Below, one piece after another: positions 35,273 to 43,578 of a stretch of DNA of 64,000 bases (position 1 is the first letter of the stretch; each line of letters starts with the position of its first letter). The notes beneath the pieces were generated by a model. That model did no database searches, was not told the origin of the DNA, and was given only the letters and a program-made list of their open reading frames with translations. The translations under genes and the position numbers were made by a program. Source of the DNA: Flavobacteriaceae bacterium (GTDB lineage Bacteria > Bacteroidota > Bacteroidia > Flavobacteriales > Flavobacteriaceae); assembly GCA_021647405.1 (NCBI GenBank), contig JAKIUU010000013.1, positions 1-64,000 of the forward strand, given 5' to 3'.

Positions 35273-35890
35273 ATGAAACTCAAAATTTGCGGTATGAAAT
35301 ACCCCGAAAACATCCTAAAAGTAGCGGCTTTACAACCCGACTATTTGGGCTTTATTTTCTATAAAAAATCCAAACGTCATTTTGACGGCACCCTACCCAC
35401 CTTACCTAAAAGTATTAAAAAAGTCGGTGTTTTTGTGGACGCATCAAATGATTATATAAATGATAAAATAAAACGTTATAATTTGCAGACTATTCAATTA
35501 CACGGTGAGGAGTCGCCCGAATTTTGTAAGCAATTTTACAATAAAAATACAGAAGTCATAAAAGTGTTTTCTGTAGGTAATAATTTTGATTTTAATATTT
35601 TAGAAAAATATGAACCCGTTGCCGATTATTTTTTATTCGATACCAAAGGCGCACAAAAAGGGGGCAATGGTATTTCATTCGATTGGACACTTTTAGATAA
35701 TTACCCTTCACAAAAACCCTATTTTTTAAGTGGCGGTATTGGTCTTGAATCCGTTGATGATTTAAAATTATTTAAGAAAAGTCCTGCTTCAAAATACGGT
35801 TATGCTTTAGACATAAATAGTCGTTTTGAAGAGGCGTCTGGTCAAAAAAATATAGAAAAATTAAAAGCATTTAAAAACACCATACTATGA
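35273..35890 (+). CDS. trpF: Phosphoribosylanthranilate isomerase
   Basis: TrpF carries out the Amadori rearrangement of PRA to CdRP. The 205-residue barrel begins LKICGMKYPENI with the catalytic Cys, contains VGVFVDAS, IQLHGEESPEFC, FDTKGAQKGGNGISFDW with the catalytic Asp, and ends LSGGIGLESVDDL, then ALDINSRFEEASGQKN. It overlaps trpB by 4 nt (ATGA). Confidence 0.95.
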   Translation: MKLKICGMKYPENILKVAALQPDYLGFIFYKKSKRHFDGTLPTLPKSIKKVGVFVDASNDYINDKIKRYNLQTIQLHGEESPEFCKQFYNKNTEVIKVFSVGNNFDFNILEKYEPVADYFLFDTKGAQKGGNGISFDWTLLDNYPSQKPYFLSGGIGLESVDDLKLFKKSPASKYGYALDINSRFEEASGQKNIEKLKAFKNTIL

Positions 35891-37068
35891 GTTATTTTGT
35901 AGATGAAAACGGTTATTACGGCGATTTCGGTGGGGCTTATATCCCCGAAATGTTGTATGCCAATGTAGCGCAACTGCGCCAAGAATACCTAACAATAATG
36001 GCATTGCCCCAATTTAAATCAGATTTCGACCAACTGCTGAAAGATTATGTGGGGCGTCCTTCACCATTGTATTTGGCCAAGCGTCTATCCGATAAGTACA
36101 AAGCTAAAATCTATTTAAAGCGCGAAGATTTAAACCATACAGGGGCTCATAAAATTAACAATACTATTGGTCAGATTTTGATGGCCAAACATTTGGGTAA
36201 AACACGTATCATTGCCGAAACCGGTGCAGGACAACACGGCGTGGCTACGGCTACCGTTTGCGCCTTAATGGGTCTGGAATGTATTGTTTATATGGGGGCG
36301 ATTGATATTAAACGTCAAGCGCCAAATGTGGCACGCATGAAAATGTTGGGCGCTTCGGTTGTACCGGCTTTGTCGGGAAGTCAGACTTTAAAAGATGCAA
36401 CAAACGAAGCCATTCGCGATTGGATTAGCAATCCTACCGACACTTTTTATATTATTGGTTCGGTGGTGGGACCACACCCGTATCCTGATATGGTGGCACG
36501 GTTTCAATCGGTTATCTCAGAAGAGATGAAAGTACAATTACAAGAACAAGAAAACAGAGAAAATCCCGATTATATTATCGCTTGCGTAGGAGGTGGGAGT
36601 AATGCGGCGGGCGCTTTTTATCATTATTTAGATGATGATTCGGTTAAGCTAATTGCCGTAGAAGCGGCTGGAAAGGGCATTGATTCAGGAGAAAGTGCTG
36701 CCACCAGTGTTTTAGGTCACGAGGGGATTATTCACGGGAGTAAAACCCTGTTGATGCAAACAGATGACGGTCAGATAACGGAACCTTATTCTATTTCGGC
36801 GGGATTGGATTATCCGGGTGTTGGACCATTACACGCCCATTTGTACAAAAGCAAACGGGCGCAATTTTTAAATGCGACAGACGATGAAGCTATGAAAGCA
36901 GGATTAGAATTATGCCAATTAGAAGGCATTATTCCGGCTATTGAATCGGCGCACGCTTTAGCTGCTTTAGATAAAATGACATTTAAATCTACTGATGTGG
37001 TGGTGGTAAACCTTTCGGGGCGGGGTGATAAGGATTTAGAGACTTATATTGAATATTTTGATTTATAA
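35887..37068 (+). CDS. trpB: Tryptophan synthase beta chain
   Basis: TrpB condenses indole with serine. The 393-residue PLP enzyme has the Schiff-base Lys in NHTGAHKINNTIGQ (about 87), ETGAGQHGVATATV and the phosphate-binding CVGGGSNAAGAF. It ends DKDLETYIEYFDL, the usual TrpB terminus. trpA, which normally follows with little or no gap, is displaced by 376 bp containing a GIY-YIG gene and two hairpins. Confidence 0.96.
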   Translation: MSYFVDENGYYGDFGGAYIPEMLYANVAQLRQEYLTIMALPQFKSDFDQLLKDYVGRPSPLYLAKRLSDKYKAKIYLKREDLNHTGAHKINNTIGQILMAKHLGKTRIIAETGAGQHGVATATVCALMGLECIVYMGAIDIKRQAPNVARMKMLGASVVPALSGSQTLKDATNEAIRDWISNPTDTFYIIGSVVGPHPYPDMVARFQSVISEEMKVQLQEQENRENPDYIIACVGGGSNAAGAFYHYLDDDSVKLIAVEAAGKGIDSGESAATSVLGHEGIIHGSKTLLMQTDDGQITEPYSISAGLDYPGVGPLHAHLYKSKRAQFLNATDDEAMKAGLELCQLEGIIPAIESAHALAALDKMTFKSTDVVVVNLSGRGDKDLETYIEYFDL

Positions 37069-37074
37069 TCAAAA

Positions 37075-37428
37075 ATGCTGAACTTGTTTCAGCATCTATT
37101 TCTATATGAAGAAGATTTTTGTTTACATATTGTCAAATAAAAACAGAACAACGTTTTATACGGGTTTTACACGAGATTTAGTGAAACGCTTAAAGCAACA
37201 TACTAAAGGAAATGGCGCAAAGTTTACAGCAAAGTACAGAACATTCGATTTGATTTACTATGAAGAATTTAAATCTGTAAGTGAAGCGATGAAAAGAGAA
37301 AAACAATTAAAAAATTGGCATCGTGAATGGAAACTAAATTTAATTAAAGAAACCAATCCAAATTTAGAGACAATAACATTTAAAAAAGATACTGAAACTT
37401 AAAAGAGACCCTGAAACAAGTTCAGGGT
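37075..37428 (+). mobile_element. Hairpin-bounded GIY-YIG element inside the trp operon
   Basis: The left hairpin 37075-37095 has the core CTGAACTTGTTTCAG with outer bases ATG/CAT. The right hairpin 37408-37428 has CTGAAACAAGTTCAG, the exact inverse, with outer bases ACC/GGT. The unit contains one gene and nothing else and separates trpB from trpA. Arms differ between ends but each remains self-complementary, which points to selection for hairpins. Mobility is inferred from position and structure. Confidence 0.65.
37106..37402 (+). CDS. Single-domain GIY-YIG nuclease (UPF0213-like)
   Basis: The 98-residue protein has the degenerate GIY motif FVYILSNK, the YIG-equivalent TTFYTGFTRDL with the following Arg (LVKRLKQH), a conserved Tyr region DLIYYEEF and the metal-binding Glu in AMKREKQLKNW. 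It is a stand-alone catalytic domain with no DNA-binding module. It lies between paired hairpins and between trpB and trpA, with no metabolic link to tryptophan. Its likely substrate, the flanking hairpins, is inference. Confidence 0.9.
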   Translation: MKKIFVYILSNKNRTTFYTGFTRDLVKRLKQHTKGNGAKFTAKYRTFDLIYYEEFKSVSEAMKREKQLKNWHREWKLNLIKETNPNLETITFKKDTET

Positions 37429-37444
37429 TATAATTGAAATTATA

Positions 37445-38212
37445 ATGAACAGAATTAACAAAAAACTTAAATCAGAGAAAAAACTTTTATCTATTTACTT
37501 TACAGCGGGTTATCCGCAGTTAAAAGATACGGTGCGGATTCTAAAATCATTGCAAAGTTCGGGAGTTGATATGGTAGAAATTGGTATGCCTTTTTCTGAT
37601 CCTTTGGCTGACGGGCCGACCATTCAGAACAGTGGTAGTATTGCTTTAAAAAATGGCATGACTACCAAATTACTTTTCGCACAACTTAAAGACATCCGTA
37701 AAGAAATTAATATACCGCTTATTTTGATGGGTTATTTAAATCCGATTCTGCAATTTGGTGTCGCGGCTTTTTGTAAAGCCTGCGCTGATGTGGGTGTTGA
37801 CGGTCTTATAATTCCAGATTTACCGGTAAAAGAATACAAAGAATTGTACAAAAAAACCTTTGAAAAATACGGTTTGTTAAACATCTTTTTAATCACACCG
37901 CAAACCACAGATGCCCGCATACGCTACATTGACAGTATATCAAAAGGTTTTATTTATATGGTCAGCAGTGCCGCTACTACAGGAAGTCGCAACAGTTTTA
38001 ACGCCAATCAAACCGCCTATTTTAAACGCATAACCACTATGAATTTGGAAAACCCTCAAATAGTAGGTTTTGGTATTTCTAATAATAAAACATTTACCCA
38101 AGCTACGCAATTTGCCAAAGGGGCTATTATAGGATCGGCTTTTATTAAGCAAATAACTCAAGAAGGACTTAGTCAAATTCCAAATTTTATCAGAAAAATA
38201 AGAGTATCGTAG
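37445..38212 (+). CDS. trpA: Tryptophan synthase alpha chain
   Basis: TrpA cleaves indole-3-glycerol phosphate to indole. The 255-residue barrel has the catalytic Glu in MVEIGMPFSDPLADGPTIQ (about 45), the Asp in VDGLIIPDLPVKEY, and VSSAATTGSR followed by GFGISNNKTF. It is the last trp gene, and its distance from trpB is due to the GIY-YIG element. Confidence 0.95.
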   Translation: MNRINKKLKSEKKLLSIYFTAGYPQLKDTVRILKSLQSSGVDMVEIGMPFSDPLADGPTIQNSGSIALKNGMTTKLLFAQLKDIRKEINIPLILMGYLNPILQFGVAAFCKACADVGVDGLIIPDLPVKEYKELYKKTFEKYGLLNIFLITPQTTDARIRYIDSISKGFIYMVSSAATTGSRNSFNANQTAYFKRITTMNLENPQIVGFGISNNKTFTQATQFAKGAIIGSAFIKQITQEGLSQIPNFIRKIRVS

Positions 38213-38262
38213 GTTTTATTTTAGGCATGATATTTGGTATCTTTATCCGGTAAATAAAAACG

Positions 38263-39708
38263 ATGCAATTCAAAAGATTTTCATTACGTACCCGTATTTT
38301 CTTGGCAATGACCTTGTTGGTAATTATGGCATCAGCTTTTATTGCTCTTGTAACCGTCTACCAATACAGAGAACAATCAAACGACTATCACACAAAACGT
38401 TTAGAAAGAAAAGAACAGGCGGTAATAAAAGAAATAGACTATTTATTTAAAGATTTAGGTCATCCTTTAAGCAGAGAACGCATAGATACAGTTTTAAAAA
38501 AACGCGTTTCGCAAATAGCCGACATTCACAGTTTAACGATTCGTTTTTACGATTTAGAAGGGAAATTAATGGCACAAACGGCACAAAAATCTTTACATTT
38601 CAGGCACAATAAATTAGCGAAAAAAACACTCGACGAAGTTGCACAATCAAAAACGCACAGGATTTTACACTTTATTAAAAATGACACGACCAATGTACAG
38701 GCCTTGTTTAGATATGTGTTTGACGTAGATAAGCACCCTGTTGCCATTCTTCACATACCATATTTTAACAATAATACCGATTCAGAAAATGAATTAGAGG
38801 AGTTTTTAACGCGGTTATTGGGGATATATATATTCCTCTTTATAATTGCTATTAGCGTGGCCTATTTTATTTCAAATTATATTACACGTTCGTTAAAAAC
38901 CATTAGTGACAAAATACGGTTGACCGACATTAACAAACGCAATAAAAAGATTGCCCTTAAAAATCCCAGTAAAGAAATTTACGCTTTGGTAAGTGCTTAT
39001 AATGCCATGATTGACGAGTTAGAAGAATCGGCTGTAAAATTGGCTCAAAGTGAGCGGGAAGCTGCTTGGCGTGAAATGGCCAAACAAGTAGCCCACGAAA
39101 TTAAAAATCCACTGACGCCTATGCGTCTTACTGTACAGAGTTTTCAACAGCGCTTTAATCCCACACAAGGAGATTACAAACAAAAACTGGATGAATTTTG
39201 TAGCAGTCTTATAGAACAAATTGACACAATGACCGCTGTAGCAACGGCCTTTTCGAGTTTTGCCAAGATGCCCGTAGGCAAGAGTGAGTCTTTAAACGCA
39301 GTAGCTGTCGTAAAAAGTGCACTTGAAATTTTTACTGAAGAATACATTTATTTTAAAACTTCTAGAAAACATATTTCATTGCATTTTGACAAGACACAAC
39401 TTATTCGCATTATAAATAATTTGGTTAAAAATGCTATTCAGGCCACGCTTAATTCAGACAAACCCCATATTGAAGTAAGTGTGAGTCAGACCCATAAATA
39501 TGTTATCATAAAAGTAGCGGACAACGGGAAAGGTATTATTACCGAAAATAAAGCCAAGGTTTTTGAACCTAAATTCACAACTAAAAGTAGCGGAATGGGA
39601 TTAGGATTACCCATAGTTAAGAAAATAATCGAAACTTATAAAGGTGTTATCAACTTTGAAACAAAAGAAGGAGAAGGCACAACATTCACAGTTACAATTC
39701 CCAAATAA
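38263..39708 (+). CDS. HAMP-domain sensor histidine kinase (NtrY-like)
   Basis: The 481-residue membrane kinase has two helices (about 12-32 and 186-206) around a periplasmic domain, then HAMP and an H-box AWREMAKQVAHEIKNPLTPMRL (His about 280). N-box INNLVKNAIQAT and G-boxes VADNGKGI and GMGLGLPIVKKI complete the catalytic domain. The LTPMRL form of the H-box resembles NtrY. No response regulator is adjacent. Confidence 0.9.
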   Translation: MQFKRFSLRTRIFLAMTLLVIMASAFIALVTVYQYREQSNDYHTKRLERKEQAVIKEIDYLFKDLGHPLSRERIDTVLKKRVSQIADIHSLTIRFYDLEGKLMAQTAQKSLHFRHNKLAKKTLDEVAQSKTHRILHFIKNDTTNVQALFRYVFDVDKHPVAILHIPYFNNNTDSENELEEFLTRLLGIYIFLFIIAISVAYFISNYITRSLKTISDKIRLTDINKRNKKIALKNPSKEIYALVSAYNAMIDELEESAVKLAQSEREAAWREMAKQVAHEIKNPLTPMRLTVQSFQQRFNPTQGDYKQKLDEFCSSLIEQIDTMTAVATAFSSFAKMPVGKSESLNAVAVVKSALEIFTEEYIYFKTSRKHISLHFDKTQLIRIINNLVKNAIQATLNSDKPHIEVSVSQTHKYVIIKVADNGKGIITENKAKVFEPKFTTKSSGMGLGLPIVKKIIETYKGVINFETKEGEGTTFTVTIPK

Positions 39709-39729
39709 AAATAATTAAAAATTATATAA

Positions 39730-40506
39730 ATGTCTTATCAAAATATTTTATTAGCACAAAATGAGGCTATTGCCACCATTACGATTAACCGTCCCAATAA
39801 ACTAAATGCCTTAAATAAAGCAACCCTTGAAGAGTTGCACGAGGCTGTTGTGGATGCAGAATCCAACAGTTCTATACGCGTTATAATTTTGACAGGAAAC
39901 GGCGACAAAGCTTTTGTGGCTGGCGCCGATATTTCTGAATTTTCTAATTACGACGTTGCGCAAGGTGCCGATTTGGCTCGTAAAGGACAGGACATGGTTT
40001 TTGACGCTATTCAGAATTTAAAAACACCAGTTATTGCAGCTGTTAACGGTTTTGCCTTAGGGGGCGGATTAGAATTGGCTATGGCTTGTCATTTTAGAGT
40101 GGCCTCTACAAATGCTAGAATGGGTTTACCAGAAGTGTCTTTAGGATTGATTCCGGGTTACGGTGGCACGCAACGTCTCGGACAAATTGTGGGCCGTGGC
40201 AAAGCTATGGAAATGATTATGAGTGCCAGTATGATAACTGCCGATGAAGCTTTAAAATACAACTTGGTAAATTATGTAGTAGCCCAAGAAGAACTCTTAG
40301 TTTTTTGCGAAAAGTTAGCTGGTAAAATTTGCCGCAACTCAGCTACAGCTATTGCCGCAGCCATTACAGCTGTTAACGCTAATTACGAAGCAGGCGTTAA
40401 CGGATTTGAAACAGAAATTGAACAATTCGGCTACTGTTTTGGAACACCCGATTTTGTAGAAGGAACTACCGCCTTTTTAGAAAAGCGCAAGCCCAATTTT
40501 AAATAG
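39730..40506 (+). CDS. Enoyl-CoA hydratase/isomerase (crotonase family)
   Basis: The 258-residue protein has the oxyanion-hole segments AFVAGADISEF and GFALGGGLELAMACHFRVAS, and the catalytic Glu region MGLPEVSLGLIPGYGGTQRL, typical of short-chain enoyl-CoA hydratase. It ends TAFLEKRKPNFK. A second version of this tail, with mainly synonymous differences, appears at 41392-41424 beyond mscS. Confidence 0.92.
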   Translation: MSYQNILLAQNEAIATITINRPNKLNALNKATLEELHEAVVDAESNSSIRVIILTGNGDKAFVAGADISEFSNYDVAQGADLARKGQDMVFDAIQNLKTPVIAAVNGFALGGGLELAMACHFRVASTNARMGLPEVSLGLIPGYGGTQRLGQIVGRGKAMEMIMSASMITADEALKYNLVNYVVAQEELLVFCEKLAGKICRNSATAIAAAITAVNANYEAGVNGFETEIEQFGYCFGTPDFVEGTTAFLEKRKPNFK

Positions 40507-40527
40507 AAAACTAACATAAACCGACTT

Positions 40528-41364
40528 ATGGAAACGCTTAAGAGTCTTTTAGAATTTCAAATATTTCAATTTTCAGAACATTCTTTAACTGTTTTTGATT
40601 TGGTAAGTGTTTTTATCATTTTTATTGTTACAAGACTGTTTTTATGGCTTATTAAAAAGGCTTTAAATAGAAAAGGCAAGTTTAATAAATTAGACAGCGG
40701 CAGTCTTTTTGCCTTGTTTCAACTTATAAAATATGTGGTGTGGATTATGGCCTTGGCTTTAATGTTAGAAGCCGTTGGTATAAAAGTAACGCTGTTATTA
40801 GCGGGGTCTGCCGCCTTATTGGTGGGTGTTGGCTTAGGCTTACAACAGACATTTAACGATATTCTATCGGGTATTATACTGCTTTTTGAACAGTCTGTTA
40901 AGGTTGGCGATATTTTAGATATTGATGGCGATATTGTAAAGATACAAGAGATAGGCTTACGGGCTTCAAAAGGATTAACAAGAACAGACATTAGTATTAT
41001 GATACCCAACTCTATGATAACAAACAGCAAAGTTGTTAATTGGAGTCACCAAACTAAAAAAACCATTTTTAGTATAGAGGTAGGTGTGGCTTATGGAAGC
41101 GATGTTAATTTGGTTATGAAATTACTCGAAGAAAGTGTGGCCACCCACCCAAATGTTTTAAAGAAAGGTATTATTCAAGCCCGATTTAAAAACTTTGGTA
41201 ACTCTTCTTTAGACTTTCAGATACTGTTTTGTAGCGAAAAGATTTTTATGATAGAAAAGATTAAAAGTGATATCAGAATAGCGATTAATAAAAAGTTTAT
41301 TGAGAATAACATTTCTATTCCGTTTCCACAAATGGATGTGCATGTTAAGTCTAAGGGGAATTAA
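40528..41364 (+). CDS. mscS: Small-conductance mechanosensitive channel (MscS family)
   Basis: The 278-residue protein has three membrane segments (about 25-43, 66-86, 90-115); the pore helix is GSAALLVGVGLGLQQTFND. The beta domain follows with SVKVGDILDID and MIPNSMITNSKVVNWS, standard for MscS. It opens under membrane tension to release solutes. Its location between the crotonase gene and a stray copy of that gene's tail suggests insertion. Confidence 0.93.
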   Translation: METLKSLLEFQIFQFSEHSLTVFDLVSVFIIFIVTRLFLWLIKKALNRKGKFNKLDSGSLFALFQLIKYVVWIMALALMLEAVGIKVTLLLAGSAALLVGVGLGLQQTFNDILSGIILLFEQSVKVGDILDIDGDIVKIQEIGLRASKGLTRTDISIMIPNSMITNSKVVNWSHQTKKTIFSIEVGVAYGSDVNLVMKLLEESVATHPNVLKKGIIQARFKNFGNSSLDFQILFCSEKIFMIEKIKSDIRIAINKKFIENNISIPFPQMDVHVKSKGN

Positions 41365-41391
41365 TTTAGAAGAATGGAGAATGTTGGGATG

Positions 41392-41424
41392 GCTTTTTTA
41401 GAAAAGCGCAAACCGAAATTTCAG
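41392..41424 (+). pseudogene. Displaced crotonase 3'-end fragment
   Basis: The fragment reads AFLEKRKPKFQ in frame, against AFLEKRKPNFK at the real 3' end (40471-40503). Codon differences at Ala, Lys and Pro are synonymous. 17 nt are identical (40474-40490 with 41395-41411). There is no upstream reading frame, so this is a tail without a gene. Confidence 0.7.
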
Positions 41425-41540
41425 TTGGCAGTAAGCCAAGAGTTCAGTATTCAGTTGAAAGTAATTCATTTAATAAACACTTAAAACAAATAACAATTAG
41501 TCTCTATCTGATTATTACTGCTCACTGCTACTGCCAACTG
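41422..41540. repeat. Degenerate GCAGT/TTCAGT repeat region with 12-bp inverted ends
   Basis: CAGTTGGCAGTA (41422-41433) is the exact complement of TACTGCCAACTG (41529-41540). The interior has further CAGT- and ACTG-rich words in opposite orientation towards each end. It fills the convergent gap between mscS and the HD hydrolase. Confidence 0.65.
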
Positions 41541-41555
41541 AACACTGAACACTGC

Positions 41556-42215
41556 TCACTTTTCCCCATCCCACTCGTCAAAAAATTGTTTGAGGTAAGT
41601 TTGCATAAAGTCGTGGCGTTTTTGGGCGAGTTGTTTCCCTGTTTCGGTATTCATCTTATCTTTTAAAAGCAAGAGTTTTTCGTAAAAGTGATTGATAGTG
41701 GGTGCTTGACTCTTTTTATAAGTTTCCTTATCCATATTAAAATTTGGCGGCATAGCGGGGTTGTATAAAGCCCGATTTTTAAAGCCACCATAATTAAAAG
41801 CACGGGCAATACCAATAGCGCCCATAGCATCGAGACGGTCGGCATCTTGTACTACTTCCAATTCTTTTGAGGTGAATTTTTTACTTTTTGTATCTAAACC
41901 CGATTTAAACGAAATGTATTTTATAATATTTTCTATATGTGCTATAACCGTTTCGTCAACTTGTAGCGATGCCAAAAAGGCACGTGCTTTTTTAGGACCG
42001 ATACTTTCGTCACCGTTGTGAAATTTAGCATCGGCAATATCGTGTAGAAGTGCGCCTAATTCAACCACTAATAAATCTACTTTTTCTGTTTTGGCAATGT
42101 ATTGGGTATTGCGCCAAACCCGTTCAATATGAAACCAATCGTGTCCGCCTTCGGCATCAGCCAAAGTCTCTTTGACAAATTGTACGGTTTTTAATATGAG
42201 TAGATTCTTTGGCAT
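41556..42215 (-). CDS. HD-domain phosphohydrolase
   Basis: The 219-residue protein has GGHDWFHIERVWRNT with the first metal His, LGALLHDIADAKFHNG with the HD pair and VQDADRLDAMGAIGIARAFNYGG with the final Asp, matching the YedJ-like HD branch. A role in nucleotide or phosphate-ester hydrolysis is probable; the substrate is unknown. Confidence 0.85.
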   Translation of the reverse strand: MPKNLLILKTVQFVKETLADAEGGHDWFHIERVWRNTQYIAKTEKVDLLVVELGALLHDIADAKFHNGDESIGPKKARAFLASLQVDETVIAHIENIIKYISFKSGLDTKSKKFTSKELEVVQDADRLDAMGAIGIARAFNYGGFKNRALYNPAMPPNFNMDKETYKKSQAPTINHFYEKLLLLKDKMNTETGKQLAQKRHDFMQTYLKQFFDEWDGEK

Positions 42216-42235
42216 ATCTTAATAATTCAAATGTC

Positions 42236-42257
42236 ACCCTGAGCGCAGTCGAAGGGT
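42236..42257. repeat. Interspersed repeat copy C (CTGAGCGCAGTCGAAG core)
   Basis: The core matches copies A and B, but the outer arms are ACCCT/AGGGT instead of GGCT/AGCC, so pairing is preserved by compensatory change. Confidence 0.8.
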
Positions 42258-42298
42258 CTCGAATATAATTTTTGTAAAAGCTTAACGATTTCGAATTC

Positions 42299-42320
42299 GC
42301 CTGCCTACCGCAGGTAGGCT
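42299..42320. repeat. Hairpin repeat, CCTACC-gca-GGTAGG
   Basis: Perfect 6-bp arms at 42304-42309 and 42313-42318 within a GCCTGC/AGGCT context. It is related to the element at 32778-32796 (shared CAGGTAGGCT). Confidence 0.65.
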
Positions 42321-42345
42321 CAATCTGACAACGAACTGTAATTTT

Positions 42346-42756
42346 CTAGCAAAACTCTTCGTAAGCACCAATCAAATTATTGGCAATCATCTCGGCAGAG
42401 CGTCCTTCAATATGATGACGTTCTAACATATGTACCAATTCGCCATTTTTAAATAGTGCAATTGAAGGCGATGATGGCGGAAAAGGCACCATTTCTGCAC
42501 GGGCCGCTTGTGTGGCTTCGGTATCAACACCAGCAAAAACCGTGGTCAAATTCGCAGGTTTTTTATCGTGTTGTAAAGACAATACAGCACCTGGTCTGGC
42601 TGTTCCGGCGGCACAACCACAAACCGAATTGACAACCATTAAGGTAGTGCCGCCTTGTTTTAATATATTTTGTACGTCTTCTGTGTTTTTTAACTCTTTA
42701 AAACCAACAGCTGTTAATTCTTGGCGCATAGGCGCTACTAATTCTTCTGGATACAT
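42346..42756 (-). CDS. BrxA/BrxB-family bacilliredoxin
   Basis: From ATG 42756 the 136-residue product reads MYPEELVAPMRQELTAVGF and carries the active-site Cys-Gly-Cys in VVNSVCGCAAGTARPG. A longer upstream frame exists but has no family similarity. In Firmicutes these proteins remove bacillithiol from oxidised proteins; in Bacteroidota the thiol partner is less certain. It is divergent from the TerB-DnaJ gene. Confidence 0.9.
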   Translation of the reverse strand: MYPEELVAPMRQELTAVGFKELKNTEDVQNILKQGGTTLMVVNSVCGCAAGTARPGAVLSLQHDKKPANLTTVFAGVDTEATQAARAEMVPFPPSSPSIALFKNGELVHMLERHHIEGRSAEMIANNLIGAYEEFC

Positions 42757-42827
42757 AATCTTTAATTTTTTATAGTAAGCAAATATATAGAAAATGTATC
42801 TTTGCGACTTAATTAAATGATAATTAA

Positions 42828-43571
42828 ATGGCAAGTTTTTCACGATGGTTGGGTGCAGGTTTGGGATGGACTTTTGGGGGACCTATTGGCGGATTGATAG
42901 GTTTTGCCTTGGGAAGTATTTTTGATGGGGCTTCAAAAGCCGATATGGAAACCTTTCAAGGTAAATACAGCAATCAGCAGCAAGCGCAAGCAGTAGATTT
43001 TGAAATGAGTTTGTTGGTTTTGGCGGCTGTAGTTATCAAAGCTGATAAGAAAATAGACCAACGCGAATTGGATTTTGTACGCCATAGTTTTGTACAGATG
43101 TTCGGGAAACAACGTGCTAATGCCGCTTTTAGATTGTTTAAAGGTATAGTAGCTAATAAACAAATTTCTACTAAAGAAGTGTGTGAACAGATAAGGCAAA
43201 ACGTGACACATGCCTCGCGTTTGCAATTATTACATTTCTTATTTGGTATCGCTAAAGCGGATACACATGTAGATAAAAATGAAGTTGATGTTATTAAAAC
43301 AATTGCCAATTATTTGTATATCAGTCAAGCTGATTTTGATTCGATAAAAGCGATGTTCTATAGAGATACCCTTAGCGCTTATGTTATTTTAGAAATTAAA
43401 GAATCGGCTACGGTTACAGAGATTAAAAAGGCCTACCGCACATTGGTTAAAAAGCACCACCCAGATAAATTACAACACCTAGGCGAAGCGCACATACAAG
43501 CAGCTAGAGAAAAGTTCTTGCAAATACAACAAGCCTACGAAAGCATTCAGAAAGAACGCAGATTTAAATAA
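42828..43571 (+). CDS. TerB-like and J-domain co-chaperone (DjlA-type)
   Basis: The 247-residue protein begins with a glycine-rich, possibly membrane-inserted segment (LGAGLGWTFGGPIGGLIGFALGS), then a TerB-like helical domain (about 55-160), then a C-terminal J-domain with KKHHPDKL (HPD about 206). It would recruit DnaK. A TATCTTTG -7 element lies at 42797-42804. Confidence 0.88.
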   Translation: MASFSRWLGAGLGWTFGGPIGGLIGFALGSIFDGASKADMETFQGKYSNQQQAQAVDFEMSLLVLAAVVIKADKKIDQRELDFVRHSFVQMFGKQRANAAFRLFKGIVANKQISTKEVCEQIRQNVTHASRLQLLHFLFGIAKADTHVDKNEVDVIKTIANYLYISQADFDSIKAMFYRDTLSAYVILEIKESATVTEIKKAYRTLVKKHHPDKLQHLGEAHIQAAREKFLQIQQAYESIQKERRFK

Positions 43572-43578
43572 GAACACG

